Shown here: piece by piece, positions 1-14,159 of the stretch
Layout: the number at the start of each line of letters is the position of its first letter
Numbering within the stretch: position 1 is the first letter of the stretch
Assembly: GCA_013076295.1 (NCBI GenBank)
Contig: RQOL01000478.1
Location: forward strand, 1-64,000
From: Sanderia malayensis
Lineage: Eukaryota; Cnidaria; Scyphozoa; Semaeostomeae; Pelagiidae
Length of the DNA: 64,000 nt
Reading direction: 5' to 3'
The notes under the pieces: model-generated
What the model was told of the DNA's origin: nothing
Seen by the model: the letters and a program-made list of their open reading frames with translations, nothing else
Databases searched by the model: none
Made by a program: the position numbers and the translations under genes

Positions 1-3000
1 ACACATGCATTTGCTTGTTTTCAGATGATATTAACATTACTGCACACTAATTGCACATGAATCCACGTTATTACAGCTGAAACTAAGTAAATTACAACAT
101 GCATTTGCTTGTTTTCAGTGATATTAACATTACTGCACACTAATTGCACATGAATCACGTTATTACAGCTGAAACTAAGTAAATTACACATGCATTTGCT
201 TGTTTTCAGTGATTTAACATTACTGACACTAATTGCACATGAATCACGTATTACAGCTGAAACTAAGTAAATACACATGCATTTGCTTGTTTTCAGTGAT
301 ATTAACATTACTGCACACTATTGACATGAATCACGTTATTACAGCTGAAACTAAGTAAATTACACATGCATTTGCTTGTTTTCAGTGATATTAACATTAC
401 TGCACACTATTTGCACATGAATCCACGTTATTACAGCTGAAACTAAGTAAATTACACATGCATTTGCTTGTTTTCAGTGATATTAACATTACTGCACACT
501 AATTGCACATGAATCACGTTATTACAGCTGAAACTAAGTAAATTACACATGCATTTGCTTGTTTTCAGTGATATTAACATTACTGCACACTAATTGCACA
601 TGAATCACGTTATTACAGCTGAAACTAAGTAAATTACACATGCATTTGCTTGTTTTCAGTGATATTAACATTACTGCACACTAATTGCACATGAATCCAC
701 GTTATTACAGCTGAAACTAAGTAAATTACACATGCATTTGCTTGTTTTCAGTGATATTAACATTACTGCACACTAATTGCACATGAATCCACGTTATTAC
801 AGCTGAAACTAAGTAAATTACACATGCATTTGCTTGTTTTCAGTGATATTAACATTACTGCACACTAATTGCACATGAATCCACGTTATTACAGCTGAAA
901 CTAAGTAAATTACACATGCATTTGCTTGTTTTCAGTGATATTAACATTACTGCACACTAATTGCACATGAATCACGTTATTACAGCTGAAACTAAGTAAA
1001 TTACACATGCATTTGCTTGTTTTCAGTGATATTAACATTACTGCACACTAATTGCACATGAATCCACGTTATTACAGCTGAAACTAAGTAAATTACACAT
1101 GCATTTGCTTGTTTTCAGTGATATTAACATTACTGCACACTAATTGCACATGAATCCACGTTATTACAGCTGAAACTAAGTAAATTACACATGCATTTGC
1201 TTGTTTTCAGTGATATTAACATTACTGCACACTAATTGCACATGAATCCACGTTATTACAGCTGAAACTAAGTAAATTACACATGCATTTGCTTGTTTTC
1301 AGTGATATTAACATTACTGCACACTAATTGCACATGAATCACGTTATTACAGCTGAAACTAAGTAAATTACACATGCATTTGCTTGTTTTCAGTGATATT
1401 AACATTACTGCACACTAATTGCACATGAATCACGTTATTACAGCTGAAACTAAGTAAATTACACATGCATTTGCTTGTTTTCAGTGATATTAACATTACT
1501 GCACACTAATTGCACATGAATCACGTTATTACAGCTGAAACTAAGTAAATTACACATGCATTTGCTTGTTTTCAGTGATATTAACATTACTGCACACTAA
1601 TTGCACATGAATCACGTTATTACAGCTGAAACTAAGTAAATTACACATGCATTTGCTTGTTTTCAGTGATATTAACATTACTGCACACTAATTGCACATG
1701 AATCACGTTATTACAGCTGAAACTAAGTAAATTACACATGCATTTGCTTGTTTTCAGTGATATTAACATTACTGCACACTAATTGCACATGAATCCACGT
1801 TATTACAGCTGAAACTAAGTAAATTACACATGCATTTGCTTGTTTTCAGTGATATTAACATTACTGCACACTAATTGCACATGAATCCACGTTATTACAG
1901 CTGAAACTAAGTAAATTACACATGCATTTGCTTGTTTTCAGTGATATTAACATTACTGCACACTAATTGCACATGAATCACGTTATTACAGCTGAAACTA
2001 AGTAAATTACACATGCATTTGCTTGTTTTCAGTGATATTAACATTACTGCACACTAATTGCACATGAATCACGTTATTACAGCTGAAACTAAGTAAATTA
2101 CACATGCATTTGCTTGTTTTCAGTGATATTAACATTACTGCACACTAATTGCACATGAATCCACGTTATTACAGCTGAAACTAAGTAAATTACACATGCA
2201 TTTGCTTGTTTTCAGTGATATTAACATTACTGCACACTAATTGCACATGAATCACGTTATTACAGCTGAAACTAAGTAAATTACACATGCATTTGCTTGT
2301 TTTCAGTGATATTAACATTACTGCACACTAATTGCACATGAATCCACGTTATTACAGCTGAAACTAAGTAAATTACACATGCATTTGCTTGTTTTCAGTG
2401 ATATTAACATTACTGCACACTAATTGCACATGAATCACGTTATTACAGCTGAAACTAAGTAAATTACACATGCATTTGCTTGTTTTCAGTGATATTAACA
2501 TTACTGCACACTAATTGCACATGAATCACGTTATTACAGCTGAAACTAAGTAAATTACACATGCATTTGCTTGTTTTCAGTGATATTAACATTACTGCAC
2601 ACTAATTGCACATGAATCACGTTATTACAGCTGAAACTAAGTAAATTACACATGCATTTGCTTGTTTTCAGTGATATTAACATTACTGCACACTAATTGC
2701 ACATGAATCACGTTATTACAGCTGAAACTAAGTAAATTACACATGCATTTGCTTGTTTTCAGTGATATTAACATTACTGCACACTAATTGCACATGAATC
2801 ACGTTATTACAGCTGAAACTAAGTAAATTACACATGCATTTGCTTGTTTTCAGTGATATTAACATTACTGCACACTAATTGCACATGAATCACGTTATTA
2901 CAGCTGAAACTAAGTAAATTACACATGCATTTGCTTGTTTTCAGTGATATTAACATTACTGCACACTAATTGCACATGAATCACGTTATTACAGCTGAAA

Positions 3001-6000
3001 CTAAGTAAATTACACATGCATTTGCTTGTTTTCAGTGATATTAACATTACTGCACACTAATTGCACATGAATCCACGTTATTACAGCTGAAACTAAGTAA
3101 ATTACACATGCATTTGCTTGTTTTCAGTGATATTAACATTACTGCACACTAATTGCACATGAATCACGTTATTACAGCTGAAACTAAGTAAATACACATG
3201 CATTTGCTTGTTTTCAGTGATATTAACATTACTGCACACTAATTGCACATGAATCACGTTATTACAGCTGAAACTAAGTAAATTACACATGCATTTGCTT
3301 GTTTTCAGTGATATTAACATTACTGCACACTAATTGCACATGAATCACGTTATTACAGCTGAAACTAAGTAAATTACACATGCATTTGCTTGTTTTCAGT
3401 GATATTAACATTACTGCACACTAATTGCACATGAATCACGTTATTACAGCTGAAACTAAGTAAATTACACATGCATTTGCTTGTTTTCAGTGATATTAAC
3501 ATTACTGCACACTAATTGCACATGAATCCACGTTATTACAGCTGAAACTAAGTAAATTACACATGCATTTGCTTGTTTTCAGTGATATTAACATTACTGC
3601 ACACTAATTGCACATGAATCACGTTATTACAGCTGAAACTAAGTAAATTACACATGCATTTGCTTGTTTTCAGTGATATTAACATTACTGCACACTAATT
3701 GCACATGAATCACGTTATTACAGCTGAAACTAAGTAAATTACACATGCATTTGCTTGTTTTCAGTGATATTAACATTACTGCACACTAATTGCACATGAA
3801 TCCACGTTATTACAGCTGAAACTAAGTAAATTACACATGCATTTGCTTGTTTTCAGTGATATTAACATTACTGCACACTAATTGCACATGAATCACGTTA
3901 TTACAGCTGAAACTAAGTAAATTACACATGCATTTGCTTGTTTTCAGTGATATTAACATTACTGCACACTAATTGCAATGAATCACGTTATTACAGCTGA
4001 AACTAAGTAAATTACACATGCATTTGCTTGTTTTCAGTGATATTAACATTACTGCACACTAATTGCACATGAATCACGTTATTACAGCTGAAACTAAGTA
4101 AATTACACATGCATTTGCTTGTTTTCAGTGATATTAACATTACTGCACACTAATTGCACATGAATCACGTTATTACAGCTGAAACTAAGTAAATTACACA
4201 TGCATTTGCTTGTTTTCAGTGATATTAACATTACTGCACACTAATTGCACATGAATCACGTTATTACAGCTGAAACTAAGTAAATTACACATGCATTTGC
4301 TTGTTTTCAGTGATATTAACATTACTGCACACTAATTGCACATGAATCACGTTATTACAGCTGAAACTAAGTAAATTACACATGCATTTGCTTGTTTTCA
4401 GTGATATTAACATTACTGCACACTAATTGCACATGAATCACGTTATTACAGCTGAAACTAAGTAAATTACACATGCATTTGCTTGTTTTCAGTGATATTA
4501 ACATTACTGCACACTAATTGCACATGAATCACGTTATTACAGCTGAAACTAAGTAAATTACACATGCATTTGCTTGTTTTCAGTGATATTAACATTACTG
4601 CACACTAATTGCACATGAATCCACGTTATTACAGCTGAAACTAAGTAAATTACACATGCATTTGCTTGTTTTCAGTGATATTAACATTACTGCACACTAA
4701 TTGCACATGAATCACGTTATTACAGCTGAAACTAAGTAAATTACACATGCATTTGCTTGTTTCAGTGATATTAACATTACTGCACACTAATTGCACATGA
4801 ATCCACGTTATTACAGCTGAAACTAAGTAAATTACACATGCATTTGCTTGTTTTCAGTGATATTAACATTACTGCACACTAATTGCACATGAATCACGTT
4901 ATTACAGCTGAAACTAAGTAAATTACACATGCATTTGCTTGTTTTCAGTGATATTAACATTACTGCACACTAATTGCACATGAATCACGTTATTACAGCT
5001 GAAACTAAGTAAATTACACATGCATTTGCTTGTTTTCAGTGATATTAACATTACTGCACACTAATTGCACATGAATCCACGTTATTACAGCTGAAACTAA
5101 GTAAATTACACATGCATTTGCTTGTTTTCAGTGATATTAACATTACTGCACACTAATTGCACATGAATCACGTTATTACAGCTGAAACTAAGTAAATTAC
5201 ACATGCATTTGCTTGTTTTCAGTGATATTAACATTACTGCACACTAATTGCACATGAATCACGTTATTACAGCTGAAACTAAGTAAATTACACATGCATT
5301 TGCTTGTTTTCAGTGATATTAACATTACTGCACACTAATTGCACATGAATCACGTTATTACAGCTGAAACTAAGTAAATTACACATGCATTTGCTTGTTT
5401 TCAGTGATATTAACATTACTGCACACTAATTGCACATGAATCCACGTTATTACAGCTGAAACTAAGTAAATACACATGCATTTGCTTGTTTTCAGTGATA
5501 TTAACATTACTGCACACTAATTGCACATGAATCACGTTATTACAGCTGAAACTAAGTAAATTACACATGCATTTGCTTGTTTTCAGTGATATTAACATTA
5601 CTGCACACTAATTGCACATGAATCACGTTATTACAGCTGAAACTAAGTAAATTACACATGCATTTGCTTGTTTTCAGTGATATTAACATTACTGCACACT
5701 AATTGCACATGAATCCACGTTATTACAGCTGAAACTAAGTAAATTACACATGCATTTGCTTGTTTTCAGTGATATTAACATTACTGCACACTAATTGCAC
5801 ATGAATCACGTTATTACAGCTGAAACTAAGTAAATACACATGCATTTGCTTGTTTTCAGTGATATTAACATTACTGCACACTAATTGCACATGAATCAAC
5901 GTTATTACAGCTGAAACTAAGTAAATTACACATGCATTTGCTTGTTTTCAGTGATATTAACATTACTGCACACTAATTGCACATGAATCCACGTTATTAC

Positions 6001-8657
6001 AGCTGAAACTAAGTAAATTACACATGCATTTGCTTGTTTTCAGTGATATTAACATTACTGCACACTAATTGCACATGAATCACGTTATTACAGCTGAAAC
6101 TAAGTAAATTACACATGCATTTGCTTGTTTTCAGTGATATTAACATTACTGCACACTAATTGCACATGAATCACGTTATTACAGCTGAAACTAAGTAAAT
6201 TACACATGCATTTGCTTGTTTTCAGTGATATTAACATTACTGCACACTAATTGCACATGAATCCACGTTATTACAGCTGAAACTAAGTAAATTACACATG
6301 CATTTGCTTGTTTTCAGTGATATTAACATTACTGCACACTAATTGCACATGAATCCACGTTATTACAGCTGAAACTAAGTAAATTACACATGCATTTGCT
6401 TGTTTTCAGTGATATTAACATTACTGCACACTAATTGCACATGAATCCACGTTATTACAGCTGAAACTAAGTAAATTACACATGCATTTGCTTGTTTTCA
6501 GTGATATTAACATTACTGCACACTAATTGCACATGAATCCACGTTATTACAGTGAAACTAAGTAAATACACATGCATTTGCTTGTTTTCAGTGATATTAA
6601 CATTACTGCACACTAATTGCACATGAATCACGTTATTACAGCTGAAACTAAGTAAATTACACATGCATTTGCTTGTTTTCAGTGATATTAACATTACTGC
6701 ACACTAATGGCTAATGAAACCACGTTATTACAGTTGAAACTAAGTAAAATTACACATGCATTTGCTTGTTTTCAGTGATATTAACATTACTGCACACTAA
6801 TTGCACATGAATCCACGTTATTACAGCTGAAACTAAGTAAATTACACATGCATTTGCTTGTTTTCAGTGATTTTAACATTACTGCACACTAATTGCACAT
6901 GAATCCACGTTATTACAGCTGAAACTAAGTAAATACACATGCATTTGCTTGTTTTCAGTGATATTAACATTACTGCACACTAATTGCACATGAATCCACG
7001 TTATTACAGCTGAAACTAACTAAATTACACATGCATTTGCTTGTTTTCAGTGATATTAACATTACTGCACACTAATTGCACATGAATCACGTTATTACAG
7101 CTGAAACTAAGTAAATTACACATGCATTTGCTTGTTTTCAGTGATATTAACATTACTGCACACTAATTGCACATGAATCCACGTTATTACAGCTGAAACT
7201 AAGTAAATTACACATGCATTTGCTTGTTTTCAGTGATATTAACATTACTGCACACTAATTGCACATGAATCACGTTATTACAGCTGAAACTAAGTAAATT
7301 ACACATGCATTTGCTTGTTTTCAGTGATATTAACATTACTGCACACTAATTGCACATGAATCCACGTTATTACAGCTGAAACTAAGTAAATTACACATGC
7401 ATTTGCTTGTTTTCAGTGATATTAACATTACTGCACACTAATTGCACATGAATCACGTTATTACAGTTGAAACTAAGTAAATTACACATGCATTTGCTTG
7501 TTTTCAGTGATATTAACATTACTGCACACTAATTGCAATGAATCACGTTATTACAGTTGAAACTAAGTAAATTACACATGCATTTGCTTGTTTTCAGTGA
7601 TATTAACATTACTGCACACTAATGCAATGAATCCACGTTATTACAGTTGAAACTAAGTTAAATACAACACATGCATTTGCTTGTTTTCAGTGATATTAAC
7701 ATTACTGCACACTAATTGCACATGAATCCACGTTATTACAGCTGAAACTAAGTAAATTACACATGCATTTGCTTGTTTTCAGTGATATTAACATTACTGC
7801 ACACTATTTGCACATGAATCACGCTATTACAGCTGAAACTAAGTAAATTACACATGCATTTGCTTGTTTTCAGTGATATTAACATTACTGCACACTAATT
7901 GCACATGAATCCACGTTATTACAGCTGAAACTAATTAAATTACACATGCATTTGCTTGTTTTCAGTGATATTAACATTACTGCACACTAATTGCACATGA
8001 ATCCACGTTTTACAGTGAAACTAAGTAAATTACCATGCATTTGCTTGTTTTAGTGATATTAACTATTATGGCAACACTATTGCACATGCATCACGTTTTA
8101 CAGCTGAAACTAGTAAATTACACATGCATTTGCTTTTTTTAGTTGATATAACATTACTGCACCACTAATTGCACCATATATACGTAACGTATTACAGCTG
8201 AAACTAACAGTAAATTACACATGCATTTGCCTTGTTTTCAGTGATATTAACATTACTGCAAACTAATTGCACATGAATCCACGTTTTACAGCTGAAACTA
8301 AGTAAATTACACATGCATTTGCTTGTTTTCAGTGATATTAACATTACTGCACACTAATTGCACATGAATCCACGTTATTACAGCTGAAACTAAGTAAAAT
8401 TACACATGCATTTGCTTGTTTTCATTGATATTAACATTACTGCACACTAATTGCACATGCATCAACGTTATTACAGCTGAAACTAAGTAAATTACACATG
8501 CATTTGCTTGTTTTCAGTGATATTAACATTACTGCACACTATTTGCACATGAATCCATGTTATTACAGCTGAAACTAAGTAAATTACACATGCATTTGCT
8601 TGTTTTCAGGGATAATAACATTACTGCACACCATTTGCACATGAATCCACGTTACTA
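1..8657. repeat. Satellite array 1, 91/92-bp monomer, highly homogeneous
   Basis: About 95 head-to-tail copies of one AT-rich monomer that begins ACACATGCATTTGCTTG and ends CTAAGTAAATT. Neighbouring monomers are almost identical apart from a C/CC difference (AATCACG or AATCCACG) that makes them 91 or 92 bp long. Divergence is concentrated at the right edge, roughly 7600-8300, where monomers carry several indels. Short open frames on the minus strand are by-products of the repeat and differ only by frame slippage, so I call no gene here. Near-identity points to recent amplification, or to assembly collapse or smoothing. Confidence 0.97.
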
Positions 8658-9001
8658 ATTGAAAATTGAGTTTGAGTTGCAAATTGAGTTGAATTGAGGG
8701 AGGTGACAGACGTGTTTTCAAAGGCTGCAAGTTTTATACATCTTTCAAGTAGGTTAACGTACTAAGAGGAAAATATTCTTTAAAATTAACAAAAACATAA
8801 CTTATTTTTGCATGTGTGACACTTGTGACAGGTGGAATATGTCAATGTTAGGCAAATTAATGAAAACAGTAAAAAAGACAAGGCCTAGCTGTAAGGGCAG
8901 CAGCAGACGGGACGAATATTCGTTTTGTTTTTTGGAAGAGAGATTCATAAATCTTCTTCCTGTTTCGGATTGGACGTGTGCAGGTGCAAAGCGAGCAAGG
9001 C

Positions 9002-9002
<1 letters not shown>

Positions 9003-9039
<37 letters not shown>
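9003..9039 (+). repeat. Poly-T tract (37 T)
   Basis: An uninterrupted run of 37 T followed by C and seven more T, in the leader of LINE copy 1 upstream of ORF1. It creates poly-phenylalanine and poly-lysine open frames on the two strands that are not genes. Length of such a run is unreliable in sequencing. Confidence 0.95.
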
Positions 9040-9095
9040 CTTTTTTTGTCCTTTCTCTCTTTCTTTCTTGTCACTTTTTCAACGGCGCCACTGTG

Positions 9096-10274
9096 ATGGC
9101 AAACTTTTCGATATCAGATGACGGCACTTGCGTGACGTGCAAGAAGTCTGTAGGCGACCTGGAGTTTACATGTTGTAGAATCTGCAACTTGAAATTTCAT
9201 GCAGTGTGTTCGAAACAGAGCGCAGAGGACAAGTGGGGGTCTCACACGATGATTAAACTGTTCAATGCAACATCTACGAAGAAAAACTTCTTTTTCCTCT
9301 GTGATTGTTGTCTTACTTCCTTTGAGGTCTCCCAAGGTGAAAGTGACAACCATAGACTTTCCAATATTGAACATGCCGTTGACTCGACCTTTAGTGAAGT
9401 AAGAGAACTAAAAAAACTTGTTGTGACAACGCAAAAGTCTTTAAGAATACTCAGATGAAATCCAACAATCCCTGGCACAACACTTCCCGGGTAAATAATT
9501 TATTCTCAGAAGCAACTGCGTCTCGAATAGTAATTAATAAAACCGGAGTCAAGGAGGATGATGATCATAACATCAAGGAAGTAGAGAAAATTGTATTGGA
9601 TCAAAATATTCCACTGCAGTCTACTTTTGAAACAAAGAAAGGTGACATTGTTCTTGTTTGCCAATCTCATGCTGAGCATGAAAAACTAAAGGAAGAAATT
9701 CTTACCAAGAATATTCCATTAAAGACACCGAAAATTAAGTCAACAGTTGTCTCAATTGTTGGTCTGAGTAAATGTTATTCTAATGAGGAAGCTACTAATC
9801 TTTTTGTTAAACAGAACATTTTTCTTTCTCATTGTTACAGCACAAGACACAGGAAGATCATTTTAAAGTGTTTGCCGTTAAGCCTGTGAAAAGCAACTGT
9901 GAAATTTTCCAAGCTTTCGTACGAGTGTCGATACCAATTAGAAATGCTATGAGCGACCAGAACGACAAATTGTTAATTGGAATAAAGTCTTGCAAAATTT
10001 ATGATCAATTTCATATAAAGCGCTGTAATAAATGCCAAAAATTTGGCCATTACATTGCTAAGTGTTCTTCTGAATGTCATACTTGTGCAAAGTGTGCTGG
10101 AAAGCATAAAACAGATCTTTGCAATTCAGCAAAACTAAACTGCATTAATTGTTCCAGTCACAGCTTTCAGATACCGAATGTAATCATGCAGCTAATTCTC
10201 GGGAATGCCCAACAATGTTGAAAGCCAAAAAAGAAGCTGAAAGTAATTTAAACTTGCTTCTGAGCAGACCTTGA
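9096..10274 (+). pseudogene. LINE ORF1 protein (PHD-like finger, zinc knuckles), frameshifted
   Basis: Nucleic-acid-binding ORF1 product of the LINE, expected to coat the element RNA. The ATG at 9096 starts MANFSISDDGT, followed by a cysteine/histidine pattern (CVTCKK, CCRICNLKFHAVC, LCDCC) like the PHD-type finger known from ORF1 of CR1 and related clades. A charged middle region follows, then CCHC-like knuckles (CNKCQKFGHYIAKC, CHTCAKC, CINCSSH) at about 10022-10160. Three frame changes break it: somewhere in 9400-9450, near 9860, and near 10165. The last frame ends at a TGA (10272-10274) that overlaps the TTG where the ORF2 frame opens. Homology to ORF1 is inferred from position and motifs; the breaks could be real decay or poor consensus. 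Confidence 0.8.
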
Positions 10275-11789
10275 ACTTTTTTAAATGTTTGCTTTTGAAT
10301 TGCCGGTCACTACAAAATAAATTACATTTAATAATGGAACACGTTATTGACTTTAATGCAGATATTGTGTTTTTAACCGAAACATGGCTTCAAGAGAGTT
10401 CAGGTGCAACAATAGCAAACTTTAGAGACTTTAGTTACAATTTTATCCACATACCACGTGCGGATCGGCAAAAGAGAGCAGGCGGGGGAGTAGGTATTCT
10501 GATTAAAGGCACGTTGAGGCAAACTTTAGTTCCTATGGAACAGTTTCAGTCATTTGAATGCTGCATAACAAAACTTTTTCGACATAAAACTGATTCCATG
10601 CTTCTTATTGTAATATATCGTCTGAGCTATATCTCATCTGAAACTTTTATCAGTGAGTTCACAGAGTTTCTTGAAATTTTATCTACTTTCCATCTTAGTT
10701 TCATTGTTGCAGGTGACATCAACGTTCACATGGACATGGCAAATGAAAAGTTAACCAAGGAATTTTTGGATCTGATAAAACTCTTTAATTTGACACAACA
10801 TGTAAGTGGACCAACACACGTGGCTGGACACACCCTAGATATTGTCCTTACACAAGCAAATGAACTATCTGTCTCAGATACAGTAGTTCACGATGTTAGC
10901 TTGAGTGATCATAGCTTAATCTCTTTCAACCTAGACATAACGCATCAAAATAATGAATATAAATAATTCGGTACAGAAATCATAAAAGTATTGATAGAGA
11001 CGCATTCTCCACAGATATGCTATGTGCCCTTGAGAACATCAATGATGCGGATAACTTTCAAACAACTATTGATAAATACAATCATGCTCTTCGATCGACA
11101 TTAGACGCCCATATACCAATTAAGGAAAAGCGGGTAAAAATCGTCAATAAAGCTCCATGGTTTGATAATGAATATTCGAATCTCAGGAAACGAAGACGAC
11201 ATGCAGAAAAAATATTTAGAAGGACAAAAACAACTTCTAGCAGGGAAAGATTTATAGACCTTAGATCTGAAACAACTAAGCTAGCAAAGTCAAAGAAAAT
11301 TCAATATTACAAACAGAAACTACTGAACTCAAATAACAAAATTAAAACACTGTTTCAAATCACAAACTCACTTACCTCATTGGGTTCTGGCACAGAGCTG
11401 CAATCTCAAGAGAGCAACGCCCTATTGGCCAATAGATTTTCAAATCACTTTCAGGACAAAATTAAGGAAATACGCGACTCTTTCCACCTACCTTCTGTTT
11501 ACAATCCATCAGGAGAAGAAAGCAGTTCTGCAGTGCATTTGTTAACGACCTTTGAGCCAGTAACGATAGAAGAACTTAATGAAATAATAAAATCTGCTCA
11601 AATAAAGTGCTCTCCGAATGATCCTCTAACAAAACCTTGCTTATTAGACAATGTTAGTAACTTGTTACCTTTTTGGGTTACAATTGTAAACCTTTCTTTA
11701 GAGAGTGGATGCATGGATGGCTTGAAATCTGCAATAATAATACCTCTATTAAAACAGTTTAGTGATGTGCAAGATCAAGAGTTATGTAA
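10271..11789 (+). pseudogene. LINE ORF2, endonuclease and RT N-terminal part, frameshifted and cut by gap
   Basis: N-terminal part of the endonuclease/reverse transcriptase. APE-type endonuclease motifs are visible in order: LLLNCRSLQNK, FLTETWL, RAGGGVGILIK, VAGDINVH, LDIVLT and SLSDHSLISF. These nick the genomic target for target-primed reverse transcription. Compared with copy 2, a base is missing near 10965 (ATAAATAATTC against ATAAATCAATTC), which introduces a stop; the frame resumes at about 11017 and runs to the gap. The reverse transcriptase core present in copy 2 would lie inside the gap. Confidence 0.9.
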
Positions 11790-11889
11790 NNNNNNNNNNN
11801 NNNNNNNNNNNNNNNNNNNNNNNNNNNNNNNNNNNNNNNNNNNNNNNNNNNNNNNNNNNNNNNNNNNNNNNNNNNNNNNNNNNNNNNNN
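11790..11889. other. Assembly gap (100 N)
   Basis: Exactly 100 N. The LINE ORF2 is cut at the left edge and divergent satellite starts at the right edge. The missing piece must hold at least the rest of ORF2 and the LINE 3' end (about 1.5 kb by comparison with copy 2) and possibly more satellite. The 100-N length is likely a convention, not a measured size. Confidence 1.
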
Positions 11890-14159
11890 AATGAAATACG
11901 CAATCATTTGTTTGTTTTCAGTGATGTTAACATTAATGCACACAAATTACACATGAATCCACGTTATTAGAGTTGAAGCTAAGTGAAATACACATGCAGT
12001 TACTTGCTTTCAGTGATATTAACATTAATGCGCACTAATTACACATAAATCCACGTTATTACAGTTGAAACTAAATGAAATACGCAAGCATTTGCTTGCT
12101 TTCAGTGATGTTAACATTAACGCACACAAATTGCACATCAAGCCATGTTATTAGAGTTGAAACTAAGTGAAAGACACATGCATTTATTTGTTTTCAGTGA
12201 TATTAACGTTCATTTGTACTAATTGCACATGATCCACGTTATTACAGCTGAAACTAAGTAAAAGACACATGCATTTGCTTGTTTTCAGTGATATTACCTT
12301 TAATGCACATAAATTGCACATGAATACACGTTATTAGAGGTGAAGCTAAGTGAAATACACATGCAATTACTTGCTTTCAGTGATATTAACATCCATTTAT
12401 ACTAATTGCACATCAATCCCGTTATTACAGCTGAAACAAGTAAAAGACACGCATTTACTTATTTTTTGTGATATTAACGTTCATTCGTACTAATTGCACA
12501 TGACCATGTTATTACAGCGAAAACTAAGTAAAAGACATTTGCTTTCAGTGATATTAACATTAATGCACACAAATTACACAAGAATCCACGTTATTAGAGT
12601 TGAAACTAAATGAAATACACATGCATTTGCTTGTTTTCAGTGACTTTCACATTAATGCACACTAATTACACAAAAATCCACGATATTAGAGTTGAAACTA
12701 AATGAAATACACATGCATTTGCTTGTTTTCAGTGATGTTAACATTAATGCACACAAATTACACATCCACGTATTAGAGTTGAAACTAAATGAAATACACA
12801 TGCATATTTGTTTTCAGTGTTAATTAACTCATTGTACTAATTGCACATGATCCACGTTATTACAGCTGAAACTAAGTAAATACACATGCATTTGCTTGTT
12901 TTCAGTGATATTACTTAATGCACATAAATTGCACATGATCCACGTTATTAGAGTGAAACTAAGTGAAATACACATGCTTTTGCTTTTTCAGTGATATTAA
13001 CACATTATACTAATTGCACATGAATCCACGTTATTACAGCTGAAACAATAAAGACACGCATTTTTATTTTGTGATATTAACGTTCATTCGTACTAATTGC
13101 ACATGATCCACGTTATTACAGCTGAAACTAAGTAAAAGACATTTGCTTGTTTTCACTGATATTAACATTAATGCACACAAATTGCACATGAATCCACGTT
13201 ATTAGAGTTGAAACTAATGAAATACACATGCATTACTTTTTTCAGTGATATTAACGTTCATTCGTACTAATTGCACATGATCCCGTTATTACAGCGAAAC
13301 AAGTAAAACATATGCTTTTTTTTCAGTGATATTAACATTAATGCACACAAATTACACATGATCCACGTTATTAGAGTTGAAACTAAATGAAATAGATGCA
13401 TTTGCTTGTTTTCAGTGATATTAACATTTCACACTAATTACACAGATCCACGTTATTAGAGTTGAAACTAAATGAAATACACATGCATTTGCTTGTTTTC
13501 ACTATTTAACTTAATGCACACAAATTGCACAAAAACACGATATTAGAGTTGAAACTAATGAAATACACATGCATTTACTTTTTCATGATATTAACATCTA
13601 TCATACTAATTGCACATCAATCCGTTATTACAGCTGAAACAAGTAAAAACACTTTATATTTTTTGTGATATTAACGTTCATTTGTACTAATTGCACATGA
13701 TCCACGTTATTACAGCTGAAACTAAGTAAAAGACATTTGCTTGTTTTCAGTGATATTAACATTAATGCACACAAATTACACAAAGAATCCACGTTATTAG
13801 AGTTGAAACTAAATGAAATACACATGCATTTGCTTGTTTTCAGTACTTTAACATTAATGCACACTAATTACACAAAATCCACGTTATTAGAGTTGAAACT
13901 AAATGAAATACACAGCATTTGCTTGTTTCAGTGATGTTAACATTAATGCACACAATTGCACATCAAGCATGTTATTAGAGTTGAAACTAAGTGAAAGACA
14001 CATGCATATACTTGTTTTTCAGTGTTATTAACGTTCATTGTACTAATTGCACATGATCACGTTATTACACTGAAACTAAGTAAAAGACACATGCATTTGC
14101 TTCTTTTCAGTGATATTAACATTAATGCACACAAATTACACATGAATCCACGTTATTAG

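Larger units (their letters stand above)
8658..11789 (+). mobile_element. CR1/L2-type LINE retrotransposon, copy 1, 3' part lost in an assembly gap
   Basis: The satellite stops at about 8657 and a non-satellite leader follows, then a 37-T tract, an ORF1 with PHD-like and CCHC-like cysteine patterns, and an ORF2 starting with an APE-type endonuclease. From 10228 onward it is nearly identical to the second copy at 25008-28141, with only scattered single-base differences. Sequence stops in the 100-N gap, so the reverse transcriptase catalytic region and 3' end are not visible. The exact 5' end is uncertain; the element may begin anywhere between 8658 and about 8880. Satellite lies on both sides, so it probably inserted into the array. 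Confidence 0.9.

Noticed and set aside
21..6694. Open reading frames inside satellite array 1 (MLISLKTSKCMCNLL... type)
   Set aside because: They recur with the repeat and exist only where a base is missing in a monomer; a 91/92-bp period cannot hold one frame. No sign of coding constraint.
8802..9096. Lysine-rich and phenylalanine-rich open frames around 9003-9047
   Set aside because: Products of the poly-T tract in the LINE leader; only the frame from the ATG at 9096 matches an ORF1 protein.
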